The translations under genes and the position numbers were made by a program. Below are positions 9,602 to 18,140 of a DNA stretch of 64,000 nucleotides, piece after piece. Location: the NCBI GenBank assembly GCA_024235095.1, contig JACKNC010000003.1:62001-126000 (forward strand), given 5' to 3'. The DNA comes from Gammaproteobacteria bacterium (GTDB taxonomy: Bacteria; Pseudomonadota; Gammaproteobacteria; Competibacterales; Competibacteraceae). The notes below the pieces were generated by a model. That model had not been told where the DNA came from. It saw only the letters and a program-made list of their open reading frames with translations, and made no database searches. Every line of letters begins with the position of its first letter. Within the stretch, counting starts at the first letter, position 1.

Positions 9602-12250
9602 ATGACGATCCATCATCTCGATGCGCTTTTTAAACCGGATGCCATCGCCCTGATTTGCGGAGAGGGCGACCGTGAAGTGATGATCGCCCGCAATTTGATG
9701 AAGGGCGGTTTCAAAGGGCCGGTGATGCCGGTGGACGCTACGCGCTGGGCGCTGGAAGGCGCCCTGACTTATCCCGATATCGCCAGTCTGCCGGCGCCTC
9801 CGGCGCTGGCGATCATTACTCAGCCATTGCAACAGGCGCCGGGGTTGATCGAGCAGTTAGGCGCGCGCGGCGCGCGCGCGGTGTTGTTGATTAGCGACCA
9901 GCGCAGCGTAATCGCCAGCGAACGCAAGAGGCTGTCCCAGGCCATGTTGAACGCCGCCAAGCCCTATGGACTTCGCATACTGGGGCCGGGTTCCCATGGG
10001 TTCAACGTACCACTCTCCCAATTAAATGTCAGCCTGAGCCATCAACCGCTGTTGCCGGGTGAAATCGCGTTTATCACGGAATCGGATACCATCGGTCAGA
10101 CCGCTCTGGATATTGGCAATCATTACGGGTTTGGTTTCAGCTACTTGATTCATCTGGGCGATAGCCTCGATGTCGATCTTGCCGATCTGCTTGACTATCT
10201 GGCCGGCGATTATCGAACCCGAGCGATCCTGCTGTACCTGGAGCAAATTCGCGATGCGCGCAAGTTCATGTCAGCGGCGCGCCGCGCCGCGCGCCTAAAG
10301 CCGGTGATCGTGTTAAAGCCGCGCCGCTATCCCGAGGAGCCGGATGACGCGGTTTATGCCGCCGCCTTTCGCCGTGCGGGTCTGCTGCGGGTCGAGGACA
10401 GCGATGAACTCCTGCAAATGGTTGAGGTGCTGAAAGCCGCCAAACAAGTGAATAACGATCGGTTAGCCATCGTTAGCAACAGCTCCAGCATGAGTTTGCT
10501 GGCCACTGACACTTTGTACCGTTTTGACGGACGGCTGGCCCAACTTTCCGAGGTCACGCAGCAAGGTCTGGAAGCATTAATCGAATCTAGCGCTTTGCCC
10601 AATCCAGTGGACCTGGGCGATCAGGCCACCGTTCAGGCTTATCAGCAGGCGCTGGATTTACTCTTGGCTGATCCCGGAGTCGATGGAATACTGGCTATCA
10701 AAACGCCCAGCGCGTTCAGTGAGACCGCACCATTGGCCGAGGTATTGATTGAATGCCTCAGCCATAGCCGTTGTTGTCTGATCGCCAGCTTTCCAGGTCC
10801 GCAGACGGGAGAACAAGCGCGTAGGGTGTTGCTGAAACGGCAGGTTCCGACCTATGAGACCGCCAGCGCCGCCGTGCAGGCTTTCATGCGCATTGTTCAG
10901 TACAAGCGCAATCAGGCGCTCCTGATGGAAACGCCGCCTTCCCTGCCCGAGGCGTTCGCTCCTGACATCAGCGCGGCGCGGGCCATCATCCATCGGGCGC
11001 TGGCCGAGGGGAGGCGGCGGCTCGACGAATGCGAGGCGGCGCAATTGTTGAAAGCCTATGGCATCCCTATGGTAGACACGCGGTTGGCGCACACTCCAGA
11101 AGAAGCGGCGGAAATCGCCGCACTGCTGACCCCACCGGTTTTTCTGAAGATCTTCTCCCCGGATATTCCGCACAAATCGCTAGTGGGAGGAATGACTGGC
11201 TATCTCAACACGCCTGGGGTGGTGCGGGACGCTGCGATCGCCATGCTGGATCGGTTGCGCCAAGCTGCGCCGACGGCGCGCTTCGGTGGATTTGTACTAC
11301 AACCCATGGTCGCGCGTGATGGCGCCTATGAGTTAACCCTGGGGGTGCGTTCAGGGGAGCGTTTTGGTCCGGTGATTTTCTTTGGCCAAGGCGGCGCCGA
11401 GGTCGCGGCGATCGACGATCTGGCCTATGGCCTGCCGCCGCTTAACATGCATCTAGCCCGCGAGATCATGGCGCAAACCCGGATTTACCAGCGATTGCGC
11501 TACAGTTTGTTGCGTCGCGCTAATCTTAATGCGTTGGCGCTGGCGCTGGTCAAACTCTCGCAGATGGTCATCGATCTGGGGGAGCTGGCGACCTTAGACA
11601 TTAACCCCCTGTGGAGCAACGCGCAGGGGATTATGGCGCTGGACGTGCGAGTCGACGTCGCGCCAGCGGGTGGCGATCCGGCGCAACGTCTGGCGATCCG
11701 CCCTTATCCCAAGGAATTGGAGGAAACGGTTTGTCTGCCGGATGGACAGGAACTGTTGTTGCGTCCAGTATTGCCCGAGGATGAGCCTGCTCTGCAAGCG
11801 CTAGTTGCGCGAGCTTCACCCGAAGATTTGCGACGGCGTTTCTTTCAACCGATTCGTGAACTCAGCCATGAGATGGCGGCAACCCTGACGCAGATCGACT
11901 ACCATCGGGAAATGGCGCTGGTTGCGGTGGGTCCAGGGTTGCCCGGTAAGGCGGAAATCCACGGCATTGTTAATCTCAGCACCGACCCGAATCAGGATCG
12001 GGCGGAATACTCAATTATTGTTGATCGAATAATGATCGGCCTGGGATTGGGCAATCGCCTGATGCGGCGGATTATCAGCTACGCCCGGGCGCGCGGCATT
12101 AGCGAGATTTATGGCGAGGTATTGCAGGAGAACAAACCGATGTTGCAACTGAATCGGGCGCTGGGTTTTGCGATTCGCTCTGACCCTGATGATCCGGGTC
12201 TAAAGCATGTTATTCTGAAACTCCACGAAGTCGGAATGTCCGCAGGCTGA
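9602..12250 (+). CDS. Acetate-CoA ligase-like / GNAT acetyltransferase fusion (Pat type)
   Basis: 882 residues, the usual length of the Pat/YfiQ protein lysine acetyltransferases. Order: CoA-binding Rossmann domain (about 8-130, GPGSHGFN), succinyl-CoA-ligase-like domain (about 150-450), ATP-grasp region (about 480-695, FLKIFSPDIPHKS and GFVLQPMVARDG), and a GNAT domain (about 715-870, GLGLGNRLMRRI acetyl-CoA loop). In enterobacteria this family acetylates and switches off acetyl-CoA synthetase; the ligase half is thought to sense metabolites rather than catalyse. The gene is 5 bases upstream of a response regulator in the same direction. The target here is unknown; an acetoacetyl-CoA synthetase is encoded far away at 55-57 kb. 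Confidence 0.88.
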   Translation: MTIHHLDALFKPDAIALICGEGDREVMIARNLMKGGFKGPVMPVDATRWALEGALTYPDIASLPAPPALAIITQPLQQAPGLIEQLGARGARAVLLISDQRSVIASERKRLSQAMLNAAKPYGLRILGPGSHGFNVPLSQLNVSLSHQPLLPGEIAFITESDTIGQTALDIGNHYGFGFSYLIHLGDSLDVDLADLLDYLAGDYRTRAILLYLEQIRDARKFMSAARRAARLKPVIVLKPRRYPEEPDDAVYAAAFRRAGLLRVEDSDELLQMVEVLKAAKQVNNDRLAIVSNSSSMSLLATDTLYRFDGRLAQLSEVTQQGLEALIESSALPNPVDLGDQATVQAYQQALDLLLADPGVDGILAIKTPSAFSETAPLAEVLIECLSHSRCCLIASFPGPQTGEQARRVLLKRQVPTYETASAAVQAFMRIVQYKRNQALLMETPPSLPEAFAPDISAARAIIHRALAEGRRRLDECEAAQLLKAYGIPMVDTRLAHTPEEAAEIAALLTPPVFLKIFSPDIPHKSLVGGMTGYLNTPGVVRDAAIAMLDRLRQAAPTARFGGFVLQPMVARDGAYELTLGVRSGERFGPVIFFGQGGAEVAAIDDLAYGLPPLNMHLAREIMAQTRIYQRLRYSLLRRANLNALALALVKLSQMVIDLGELATLDINPLWSNAQGIMALDVRVDVAPAGGDPAQRLAIRPYPKELEETVCLPDGQELLLRPVLPEDEPALQALVARASPEDLRRRFFQPIRELSHEMAATLTQIDYHREMALVAVGPGLPGKAEIHGIVNLSTDPNQDRAEYSIIVDRIMIGLGLGNRLMRRIISYARARGISEIYGEVLQENKPMLQLNRALGFAIRSDPDDPGLKHVILKLHEVGMSAG

Positions 12251-12255
12251 GTAAC

Positions 12256-12624
12256 ATGAGCGAAAAACGTTTGCTGGTCGTCGACGACGAACCTGAATTT
12301 GGCGAGCTGGTGGCTCGAGTGGCGACTGATTTGGGTTACGAAACCCGGGTGACAACGAACGGTCGGGATTTCCAGAACGCCTTTCACGAACTGCAGCCCA
12401 CTCTGGTTGTGCTGGACATGGTGATGCCCGAGATGGATGGCAATGAACTGGTGCTCTGGTTAATGGAACAACGTTATGCCGCCGATTTGATCATCATCAC
12501 CGGCTATAGTCCCGAGTACGCCAAGGATGCTCGATTGTTAGCCGAATTCAAGGGCTTACATTCGGTGACTACCCTGACCAAGCCGATTCGGTTGGCCAGA
12601 CTGCGGGAAGCGCTGGGAGGCTAG
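12256..12624 (+). CDS. Single-domain response regulator
   Basis: 122 residues consisting only of a receiver domain: acidic pair in LLVVDDEPEF near residue 9, phospho-acceptor Asp in VVLDMVMPEMDG near 54, Thr/Ser switch near IIITGYS, and Lys in TLTKPIRL near 113. No output domain. The ATG lies 5 bases after the stop of the Pat-type gene, so the two are cotranscribed, suggesting that phosphorylation signalling and acetylation are linked here. The cognate kinase cannot be named; the hybrid kinase at 4-6 kb already carries its own receiver. Confidence 0.9.
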   Translation: MSEKRLLVVDDEPEFGELVARVATDLGYETRVTTNGRDFQNAFHELQPTLVVLDMVMPEMDGNELVLWLMEQRYAADLIIITGYSPEYAKDARLLAEFKGLHSVTTLTKPIRLARLREALGG

Positions 12625-12659
12625 CTGGAAAGGGGGATCAAGCTGTATTGTATGATGCA

Positions 12660-12712
12660 TTCATGCGCCCTCTCCCCCAGTCAAGAGGGAGAGGGTTAGG
12701 GAGAAGGGGGCG
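12660..12712. repeat. Pyrimidine/purine inverted repeat between converging genes
   Basis: The gap between the converging response regulator and hcp genes contains CCCTCTCCCCCAGTC followed by AAGAGGGAGAGGG, an imperfect inverted repeat able to form a strong hairpin. It has no U-tract on either strand, so terminator function is uncertain. Similar C/T-rich dyads occur between many proteobacterial genes. Confidence 0.45.
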
Positions 12713-12716
12713 AATG

Positions 12717-13220
12717 TCAGCCCGTCTCGACCGTCGTCTGATCAAAGAAGGCTTCCACCGGCTTGCCAACCGTGCCGCCTTTAGTGTCCTGTTGCTCGTA
12801 ATGCACGGTCACCTTGGCGTAGGCAAAGCTGACATTACTGATCGGCTCATCCTCGCCGCCGCTGCCGGACCAGTCCACATGCTCGACCAGGCAGTTGTCG
12901 AAGGTGTAAATCTCGAAGGGTTTCTGCACCGCGCCCTTGGCCCCAACGTTCTTGGTCAGATGCACGATGATTTTATCGATGTGCTGACCCGCAACCATGA
13001 ACCCGAACAGTTGTGGAGTGGCCTTCTCACGCCGCATCATGACGTTGAAAGAACTAACCGATGTGCGTCCCGAGGACAAGCCAGTCGAACCTGAACTGAC
13101 CGTGGACGGATTCGCTGCGCCAAAGCTGTAGCTATACAGCTTGATCCATTTTTCATAGCCCTTGGCCGTGCTTTCGCCCTCAATACCATTCGAGACCTGC
13201 ATATATGAATCATAAGACAT
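12717..13220 (-). CDS. hcp: Hcp-family type VI secretion tube protein
   Basis: 167 residues from the ATG at 13220, chosen because AGGTGA lies 6 bases upstream; longer in-frame starts lack this. The sequence MSYDSYMQV, the stretch FEIYTFDNCLVEHVDW and the C-terminal VTVHYEQQDTKGG match Hcp, the hexameric ring protein that forms the inner tube of type VI secretion systems and is itself released. No vgrG, tss or effector gene is beside it, so this is an orphan copy that would depend on a main locus elsewhere. The product could also act as an effector carrier. The gene converges on the response regulator. Confidence 0.88.
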   Translation of the reverse strand: MSYDSYMQVSNGIEGESTAKGYEKWIKLYSYSFGAANPSTVSSGSTGLSSGRTSVSSFNVMMRREKATPQLFGFMVAGQHIDKIIVHLTKNVGAKGAVQKPFEIYTFDNCLVEHVDWSGSGGEDEPISNVSFAYAKVTVHYEQQDTKGGTVGKPVEAFFDQTTVETG

Positions 13221-13595
13221 GTCATTCACCTCATGTTGGTTGTTCATCATGCGGCGCGGATAAGCTAACCGTGTCGCCAGTTTCAAACCGAGTTAGCCAT
13301 CAATTCCCTTGTCTCTCTGAACATTGGGTTTAATCGCGCTCTTGATTTGATCTTTGCACAGCCTGTGCCATTTATATAAGTTATTTATTTTTAAATTTTT
13401 TTTAAAATCCAGGTTTTAGATACGGCTGGTCAGTTTGACCCAAGCCCATTCATTGTGAGCCACTGGTGGGTTAGCCAAGATCGGACCGGTGTGACAAAAA
13501 ACCCGGTTTATGATCGAATATCCAGGCTCCAGAGTCGTCCTGGCGTCCTTGAACCGTATCCATGATCCGATCGCTTGCAACTTGGTGAACCCCCT
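13221..13595. other. Intergenic region with AT-rich core
   Basis: 375 bases between the divergent hcp and the small secreted-protein gene. The stretch 13370-13410 is very AT-rich (TTATTTATTTTTAAATTTTT) and probably holds promoters or a regulatory binding region for hcp. No open frame with a recognisable product and no clear terminator hairpin was found. Confidence 0.4.
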
Positions 13596-13940
13596 ATGAA
13601 GACCATGATGAACCGCTTGTCGCCCGCTCCGATCGCCATTCTGAGCTTGGCTGTTGCCATTCTTGTGCCTGCCGCATCTGCTTTTTCCCAGCCGGTTCCC
13701 CTGGGAGCGCCGGTCATGCGGGTTGATCAATGTGGCGACAAGGGATGGTGCTATGTCACGGTCTATCCTGACGGCAGCCGTGAAGCCCGGGCCAATCCGG
13801 TTACAGATATTTCCTATCCCCCGGCAGGCGTTTCCGCGAAGTTTGTAATCGGTGACCAGCAAACCGGCGTGGAAATCAACGAAGCAGACTTGCTAGGGGT
13901 GCTCAACAGCCAGCGGCTGATGATCCAGAATAATCCTTGA
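13596..13940 (+). CDS. Small secreted protein of unknown function
   Basis: 114 residues from the ATG at 13596. Residues 1-32 form a typical signal peptide: basic start (MKTMMNRL), hydrophobic core (AILSLAVAILVPAAS) and an ASAFS cleavage site. The mature part of about 80 residues has two Cys (QCGDKGWCY) that could form a disulfide after export and a YVTVYPDGSREAR strand. I do not recognise the family. The last 38 bases overlap the 3' end of the converging oxidoreductase gene, so the two messages are antisense to each other at their ends. Confidence 0.6.
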   Translation: MKTMMNRLSPAPIAILSLAVAILVPAASAFSQPVPLGAPVMRVDQCGDKGWCYVTVYPDGSREARANPVTDISYPPAGVSAKFVIGDQQTGVEINEADLLGVLNSQRLMIQNNP

Positions 13941-15033
13941 GTTCATAAAGAACTCGTCGGGGAATGGCCAGCGCTGCAGTCAACCCTGGCGATTCGAGTC
14001 CGAACAGATTGACCAGTCCGGCCACCCCGTGCGCGGCGGGTCCCTGAATCATGAAATCGCCGGCGGGTTCCGTGGGGCCAGTAATTTTAGGGCGAACCCC
14101 GGTATAGCCAGGTTGCAACGCGCTGTCGGGCAAATCAGGATAGTAGCGGCGGATCGCCTGGTAAAACTTGCTCTCCAGTCCCGGCTCGAATTTGTCATCC
14201 GGGGTCGTGGGCCAACTGCTGACGTCGGGACCGAATTTGCATTGTCCCCCGAGATCGAGGGTAACGTGAATGCCCAGACCCGCGCGATCGGGCATCGGGT
14301 AAACCAGATGCTGGAAGGGATGGCGCCCGCTCATCGTAAAGTAGTGGCCCTTGGCGTAAAACGTGGGTGGAATCCGGTCGGCGGGAAATCCGTCCAGGCG
14401 GCGCGCCATATCCTGGGCAAATAGCCCAGCCGCATTCACCACCCCCTGACACAACAATTCAAACGGCTCATCGCCCCCGATGCGCAGGATGATGCCTTGC
14501 GGGGTGAGGCGTCCACTGATCACCGGCGTGCAGGTGACCAATGTTGCGCCCGCCCGTTCGGCGTCCCCGAGCAACGCCAGCATCAGGCCGTAGCTGTCGA
14601 TGATGCCGGTCGAGGGAGAGTACAAACCGGCGATCGCGCGCACGGCGGGTTCCAGTTTATGAATTTCCGCAATCGTCAGCGGTTCCAGCGGGACGTTATT
14701 GGCTGCCGACCGTTCCGCGTAACGGGCCAGTTCAGGCAATTCTGCCTCATCGCAAGCAACCAGCAGTTTGCCGATGCGGCGGTGGGCGATGCCGCGCGCT
14801 GCGCAATAGCGATAGAGCCTTTCCTTTCCTTCCACGCATAGCTGCGCTTTCAGCGAACCGGGCGGATAATAGATGCCAGCGTGGATCACCTCGGAATTGC
14901 GCGAGGAGGTTTGCGTTCCAAAGCGCTCGCGCGCTTCCAAAATCAACACTTCATGACCCGTCAGGGCCAATTCCCGGGCAGTGGCCAAGCCAATGACGCC
15001 CGCGCCGATTACGACGGTATCGATGGATTCCAT
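13903..15033 (-). CDS. FAD-dependent oxidoreductase, LhgO-like
   Basis: 376 residues. The N-terminal dinucleotide motif VVIGAGVIGLATARE (residues 7-21) followed by EARERFGTQTSSRNSEVIHAG identifies the DAO superfamily and specifically resembles L-2-hydroxyglutarate dehydrogenase/oxidase, as do KGHYFTM, GLGIHVTLDLGG and the final GLVNLFGLESPGLT segment. The expected reaction is FAD-linked oxidation of L-2-hydroxyglutarate or a related 2-hydroxyacid to the 2-oxoacid. No signal peptide. The gene is alone on its strand, 75 bases from the ABC ATPase stop, so it could be the third gene of the ABC transcript. Confidence 0.83.
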   Translation of the reverse strand: MESIDTVVIGAGVIGLATARELALTGHEVLILEARERFGTQTSSRNSEVIHAGIYYPPGSLKAQLCVEGKERLYRYCAARGIAHRRIGKLLVACDEAELPELARYAERSAANNVPLEPLTIAEIHKLEPAVRAIAGLYSPSTGIIDSYGLMLALLGDAERAGATLVTCTPVISGRLTPQGIILRIGGDEPFELLCQGVVNAAGLFAQDMARRLDGFPADRIPPTFYAKGHYFTMSGRHPFQHLVYPMPDRAGLGIHVTLDLGGQCKFGPDVSSWPTTPDDKFEPGLESKFYQAIRRYYPDLPDSALQPGYTGVRPKITGPTEPAGDFMIQGPAAHGVAGLVNLFGLESPGLTAALAIPRRVLYELKDYSGSSAAGC

Positions 15034-15108
15034 AACGCGAACTCACTCGTTGGTTTCGATAGGGTATTTAACCATCCTATCAAGCGTCTGGCTGAAGACT
15101 CCATCAAT

Positions 15109-15834
15109 CTATCGCCAGTTCGGGTCGATCCGGCCATCGACAATGCCAATACGCCGGTCAGCGGCGCTGGCGAAGGTGAGATCATGCGTGACAGCGACCA
15201 CGGTTTTGCCCATCCGCCGGGTTAGGTCATGCAAAATCTGCTGCACGTTCGCCGAGGCGTGACTATCCAGATTACCGGTAGGTTCGTCGGCCAGAATGAT
15301 CGGGGGATCATTGGCCAGCGCCCGGGCGATGGCGACGCGCTGACGCTGACCGCCAGAAAGCTGATGAGGATGTTTGTGAGCGTGGTCGCGCAAGCCGAAC
15401 TGATCCAGGAGATGTTCAGCCTGACGCCGGGTCGCTGCCTCACCAAACACGCCCAAGCGGCGCATCGGCAAACACACGTTCTCCGCCACAGTAAATTCGG
15501 CCAGCAGGAAATGGAACTGGAACACGAAGCCCAACCGGCGCAATCGGGTGTCCGCCAACTGGTCTTCTCCATAACCGGAAGTATCCTGTCCATCCAGCAG
15601 CACCCGGCCCGAGGTAGGCGTATCCAGCAGGCCCAGCAGATACAGCAATGAGGATTTGCCGGAACCGGATGGCCCCATGATGGCCAGGAATTCGCCGCGC
15701 TGAACCTCCAGGTCAATGTCCCGCACCAAAGTCACTGCGATTTCGCCCGGCAGGATGCGCCCAAGTCGTTCCGCCGCCAGTACAGCATGTCCCGCGCCCT
15801 CGGTGGAAGAGTTAGGGGTGAGAGGGAAATTCAC
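15109..15834 (-). CDS. ABC transporter ATPase, LolD/MacB class
   Basis: 241 residues from a GTG at 15834 whose GTGA overlaps the stop of the permease gene; the upstream in-frame extension is just permease DNA in another frame. Motifs: Walker A GPSGSGKSS, Q loop FQFHFLLAEFTV, signature LSGGQRQRVAIARAL, Walker B IILADEPTGNLDS and switch His in VTHD. Together with the FtsX-fold permease it forms an exporter of the MacB/LolCDE type, which moves lipoproteins, peptides or drugs from the inner membrane outward by mechanotransmission. Substrate unknown. Confidence 0.9.
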   Translation of the reverse strand: MNFPLTPNSSTEGAGHAVLAAERLGRILPGEIAVTLVRDIDLEVQRGEFLAIMGPSGSGKSSLLYLLGLLDTPTSGRVLLDGQDTSGYGEDQLADTRLRRLGFVFQFHFLLAEFTVAENVCLPMRRLGVFGEAATRRQAEHLLDQFGLRDHAHKHPHQLSGGQRQRVAIARALANDPPIILADEPTGNLDSHASANVQQILHDLTRRMGKTVVAVTHDLTFASAADRRIGIVDGRIDPNWR

Positions 15835-17075
15835 GCCATGCCCCGCAAAATCGTCACGGGTTGCACTCGTCCTGCTTTGCGCGCCGGTAGATAAGCCGCA
15901 CCCACCGCCGACACCAGCGCGAAACTGGCCGCCAACAGATACTGCTCCCAACCCCAATAGATCGGCAGGTGAACGATCTCGGTCGCGCCCGGCGGCTTAA
16001 TCTCAACCTGCGCCAACAGCCACATCAGCCCGATGCCTAGCGTCACTCCCATCAGGCTACCGAGTGCGCCGAGAATGACGCCCTCCGCCAGAAAAATCTG
16101 GCGGATATCGCGGGCGTGAAAACCCATCGATTTGAGAATGGCGATATCCTGGGTTTTCTCCATCACAATCGTGGAAATGGTGTTGTAAATGCCAAACGAC
16201 GCTACAACCAGGATCGCCGACACCACGCTGTACATGATCAGATTGCGCACTAGCAACACGCTCATTAAATCTTCGGTCGCTTCCTGCCAGGACAGCGCCT
16301 TATAACCGATCCGCCGCTCGATCACCGCCGCAACCTCGCGCGCGGCGTAGGGATCGTCCAATTGAAGAATCAGCCGGTTGACGCGATTGGCCCGATCCAG
16401 CAGGCTCTGCGCCCGTTTCAGCAATACAAAGGTCTGCGACTCATCGTAATTGGCGTTACCTGTGCGGAAAATACCGGCGACTTTCAGCGTGCGCACTTCG
16501 CCGGCTGGTGAGGAAGCATTGACCACGCTACCCATTTCCAAACCGAACTTTTTAGCCAGACCATCACCGATGACCACACCGTTCGGATTGGCGGCCAGTG
16601 TATCCAGGGAGCCGTGAATCAGCTTATCCTCGATGGTCGATACTTCCTTCATTTTCTCCGGAATAACGCCGTTCAGGGTGACGCCCTCGATGCGTCCGGC
16701 GAAGGTCAACACCACTGATCCCACCAGCACCGGTGCGGCGCGCAGCCCCGGTAAGGACTCAATGAAGGCAAGCTTTTGGCCATGGCCGCGAATGCCGCGT
16801 ACTTCGGTCAAGGGCTTGACTCGCAGTACTTCAACCGCGCCATCGGGCCATTGCTGACGCGCCGGTTGTTCCTGGGGTTTGCGGTACTCATCGGAAACCG
16901 TGATATGCGGATTGTTGTCGATCAGTCGCTTGATGAAATCACGCTCAGAACCGCGCATCAGCGAAGAGACCGCTAGAAAGAACGCCACCCCGAGGGCGAT
17001 ACCGGTTAACGAAACCAGGGTAGGCCGGCGACGGCTGATCAGCTGTGTCACAGCAATGGCGAGTTGGACAGACAT
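15831..17075 (-). CDS. ABC transporter permease, MacB/FtsX fold
   Basis: 414 residues from the ATG at 17075. One N-terminal membrane segment (about 18-40), a large periplasmic MacB_PCD-like domain (about 45-270) and an FtsX domain with three membrane segments (about 275-410, including VASFGIYNTISTIVMEK and KSMGFHARDI). This topology is that of type VII ABC exporters. It precedes and overlaps the ATPase by four bases. No periplasmic adaptor gene is adjacent, unlike classical macAB. Confidence 0.88.
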   Translation of the reverse strand: MSVQLAIAVTQLISRRRPTLVSLTGIALGVAFFLAVSSLMRGSERDFIKRLIDNNPHITVSDEYRKPQEQPARQQWPDGAVEVLRVKPLTEVRGIRGHGQKLAFIESLPGLRAAPVLVGSVVLTFAGRIEGVTLNGVIPEKMKEVSTIEDKLIHGSLDTLAANPNGVVIGDGLAKKFGLEMGSVVNASSPAGEVRTLKVAGIFRTGNANYDESQTFVLLKRAQSLLDRANRVNRLILQLDDPYAAREVAAVIERRIGYKALSWQEATEDLMSVLLVRNLIMYSVVSAILVVASFGIYNTISTIVMEKTQDIAILKSMGFHARDIRQIFLAEGVILGALGSLMGVTLGIGLMWLLAQVEIKPPGATEIVHLPIYWGWEQYLLAASFALVSAVGAAYLPARKAGRVQPVTILRGMA

Positions 17076-17391
17076 AGTATTGCCAAGGCAAAAGAAGTAG
17101 CGCTCCAATCGTCTTGAATTGATGGGTAAAGGCGCTTGAGTTTAATGCGCGAATCGGGCGTGGTGAAGCGCCGGTTGATATAGAGGCATCAGGTATCAGA
17201 AACGGAAACAGAGAGTTGCTTCCGAAATTGTCCGATTTCCATCTAAAAAGGTAATAATGCAGAAAAATCCATACGAAGAAAACAATGCAAACTATCGATG
17301 GATAATGGTTAACATTAATACCATAATATAAGCAGCCCTCTCCATCGATCCCTAACCGAACGCCGACATTTTGCAACCGGAGAAAGACCGA
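17076..17391. other. Divergent promoter region carrying a dispersed repeat
   Basis: 316 bases separate the ABC permease and the small basic-protein gene, which are divergently transcribed. The part 17190-17261 is a diverged copy of a sequence at 33592-33670 (listed separately). The stretch 17285-17330 is AT-rich (GGTTAACATTAATACCATAA) and is a likely promoter region. No gene is seen. Confidence 0.45.
17190..17261. repeat. Dispersed intergenic repeat, copy 1
   Basis: The sequence contains TCAGGTATCAGAAACGGAAA and GTTGCTTCCGAAATTGTCC, closely matching TCAGGTATCAAGAAAGGAAA and ATTGCTTCTGAATTTGTCC near 33620-33660. By eye about four bases in five agree over roughly 60 bases, with one small insertion. 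Each copy sits within 130 bases upstream of a minus-strand gene start. Confidence 0.6.
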
Positions 17392-17763
17392 ATGAAAAGA
17401 TATCGCAGCCTCAACGACGATGTCGAGCGCATCGTCATACTGAAACACGGTTCAGGTGGGATTCGCAAGGTCATCGACGCCCGCGATAACCCGCCAATCT
17501 ACGCCAGCGACAGCAACATCAAGGCGCGGATTATTCGCCGCGACCGGCATGGCGTCTTGCAAATCGATGAAGTCTTTGGGCGTCGAAGCAAAAAACAGTC
17601 ACGCTTCCTGCGTCCACTGGAAAAAATCATTCGCAAAGGCGTGAAACGAAACGTCCGGGTCATGCAACGATACCTGAATCTGCATGAGCGCTCCAACCGC
17701 AAGAAGAGAAATGGATGGATGCGCGATTACATTCGCAATATATCCAAGGCTCGTCGCAAATAA
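17392..17763 (+). CDS. Small highly basic protein of unknown function (possibly DUF6312)
   Basis: 123 residues from the ATG at 17392, preceded by GGAGAAAGACCGA. The N-terminus (YRSLNDDVERIVILKHGSG) is followed by a long Lys/Arg-rich helix-forming half (KKQSRFLRPLEKIIRKGVKR and RSNRKKRNGWMRDYIRN). The charge suggests nucleic-acid or membrane-surface binding. It resembles a family of proteobacterial proteins I associate with DUF6312, but this is from memory. It is 38 bases upstream of another small basic protein with which it probably forms an operon. Confidence 0.6.
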   Translation: MKRYRSLNDDVERIVILKHGSGGIRKVIDARDNPPIYASDSNIKARIIRRDRHGVLQIDEVFGRRSKKQSRFLRPLEKIIRKGVKRNVRVMQRYLNLHERSNRKKRNGWMRDYIRNISKARRK

Positions 17764-17801
17764 AGAAGTGCCCTTAACTCATCCATCGTGGAGAACTAAA
17801 A

Positions 17802-18074
17802 ATGACTCTCAATTCCAATGGCAATGAATCAGCCCAGGCAAATGTGACTGGAAAACATGGTGCGGACGATCGTATGGGCGACATCTGCGTTCTGGATATG
17901 GGCAAACACGCCCGCAAGCGAATCAAGCAATTACGGCGCGGCAAGGGCAAACTGATGTATAAAGTCGAGCAGGCGATTGAGGACTTGCGGGAAGATGGCG
18001 TTCTGTCGTCGACGGCTCAAACGGTCATTGTCGTGGTGCGTGAAGAGGCTGGATTGTCGGGTCTTTTCGATTAA
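17802..18074 (+). CDS. Small basic protein of unknown function (possibly DUF6200)
   Basis: 90 residues. A polar N-terminal arm of about 25 residues precedes the core DICVLDMGKHARKRIKQLRR, then GKGKLMYKVEQAIEDLREDG and a hydrophobic TVIVVVREEAGLSGLF end. The RKRIKQLRRGKGKL pattern followed by an acidic helix is what I recall for DUF6200 proteins, which are often next to DUF6312-type genes. GGAGA lies 9 bases before the ATG. It precedes the RND operon by 66 bases and a hairpin, so readthrough into the efflux genes is possible. Confidence 0.6.
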   Translation: MTLNSNGNESAQANVTGKHGADDRMGDICVLDMGKHARKRIKQLRRGKGKLMYKVEQAIEDLREDGVLSSTAQTVIVVVREEAGLSGLFD

Positions 18075-18077
18075 CCC

Positions 18078-18121
18078 AGGGACGGTGCGGAACCGTGACG
18101 GCTCAAGCCGTCGCACCGATG
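18078..18121 (+). terminator. Hairpin between small-protein genes and RND operon
   Basis: GTGACGGCT and AGCCGTCGCAC form a stem with a single bulge around a short loop at about 18094-18115, flanked by a second GACGGTGCGG/CGCACCG pairing. No U-tract follows, so this may be an attenuator, an mRNA-stabilising hairpin or a partial terminator before the RBS AAGGAG of the adaptor gene. Confidence 0.4.
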
Positions 18122-18140
18122 CGAATCTAAGGAGATTTGG

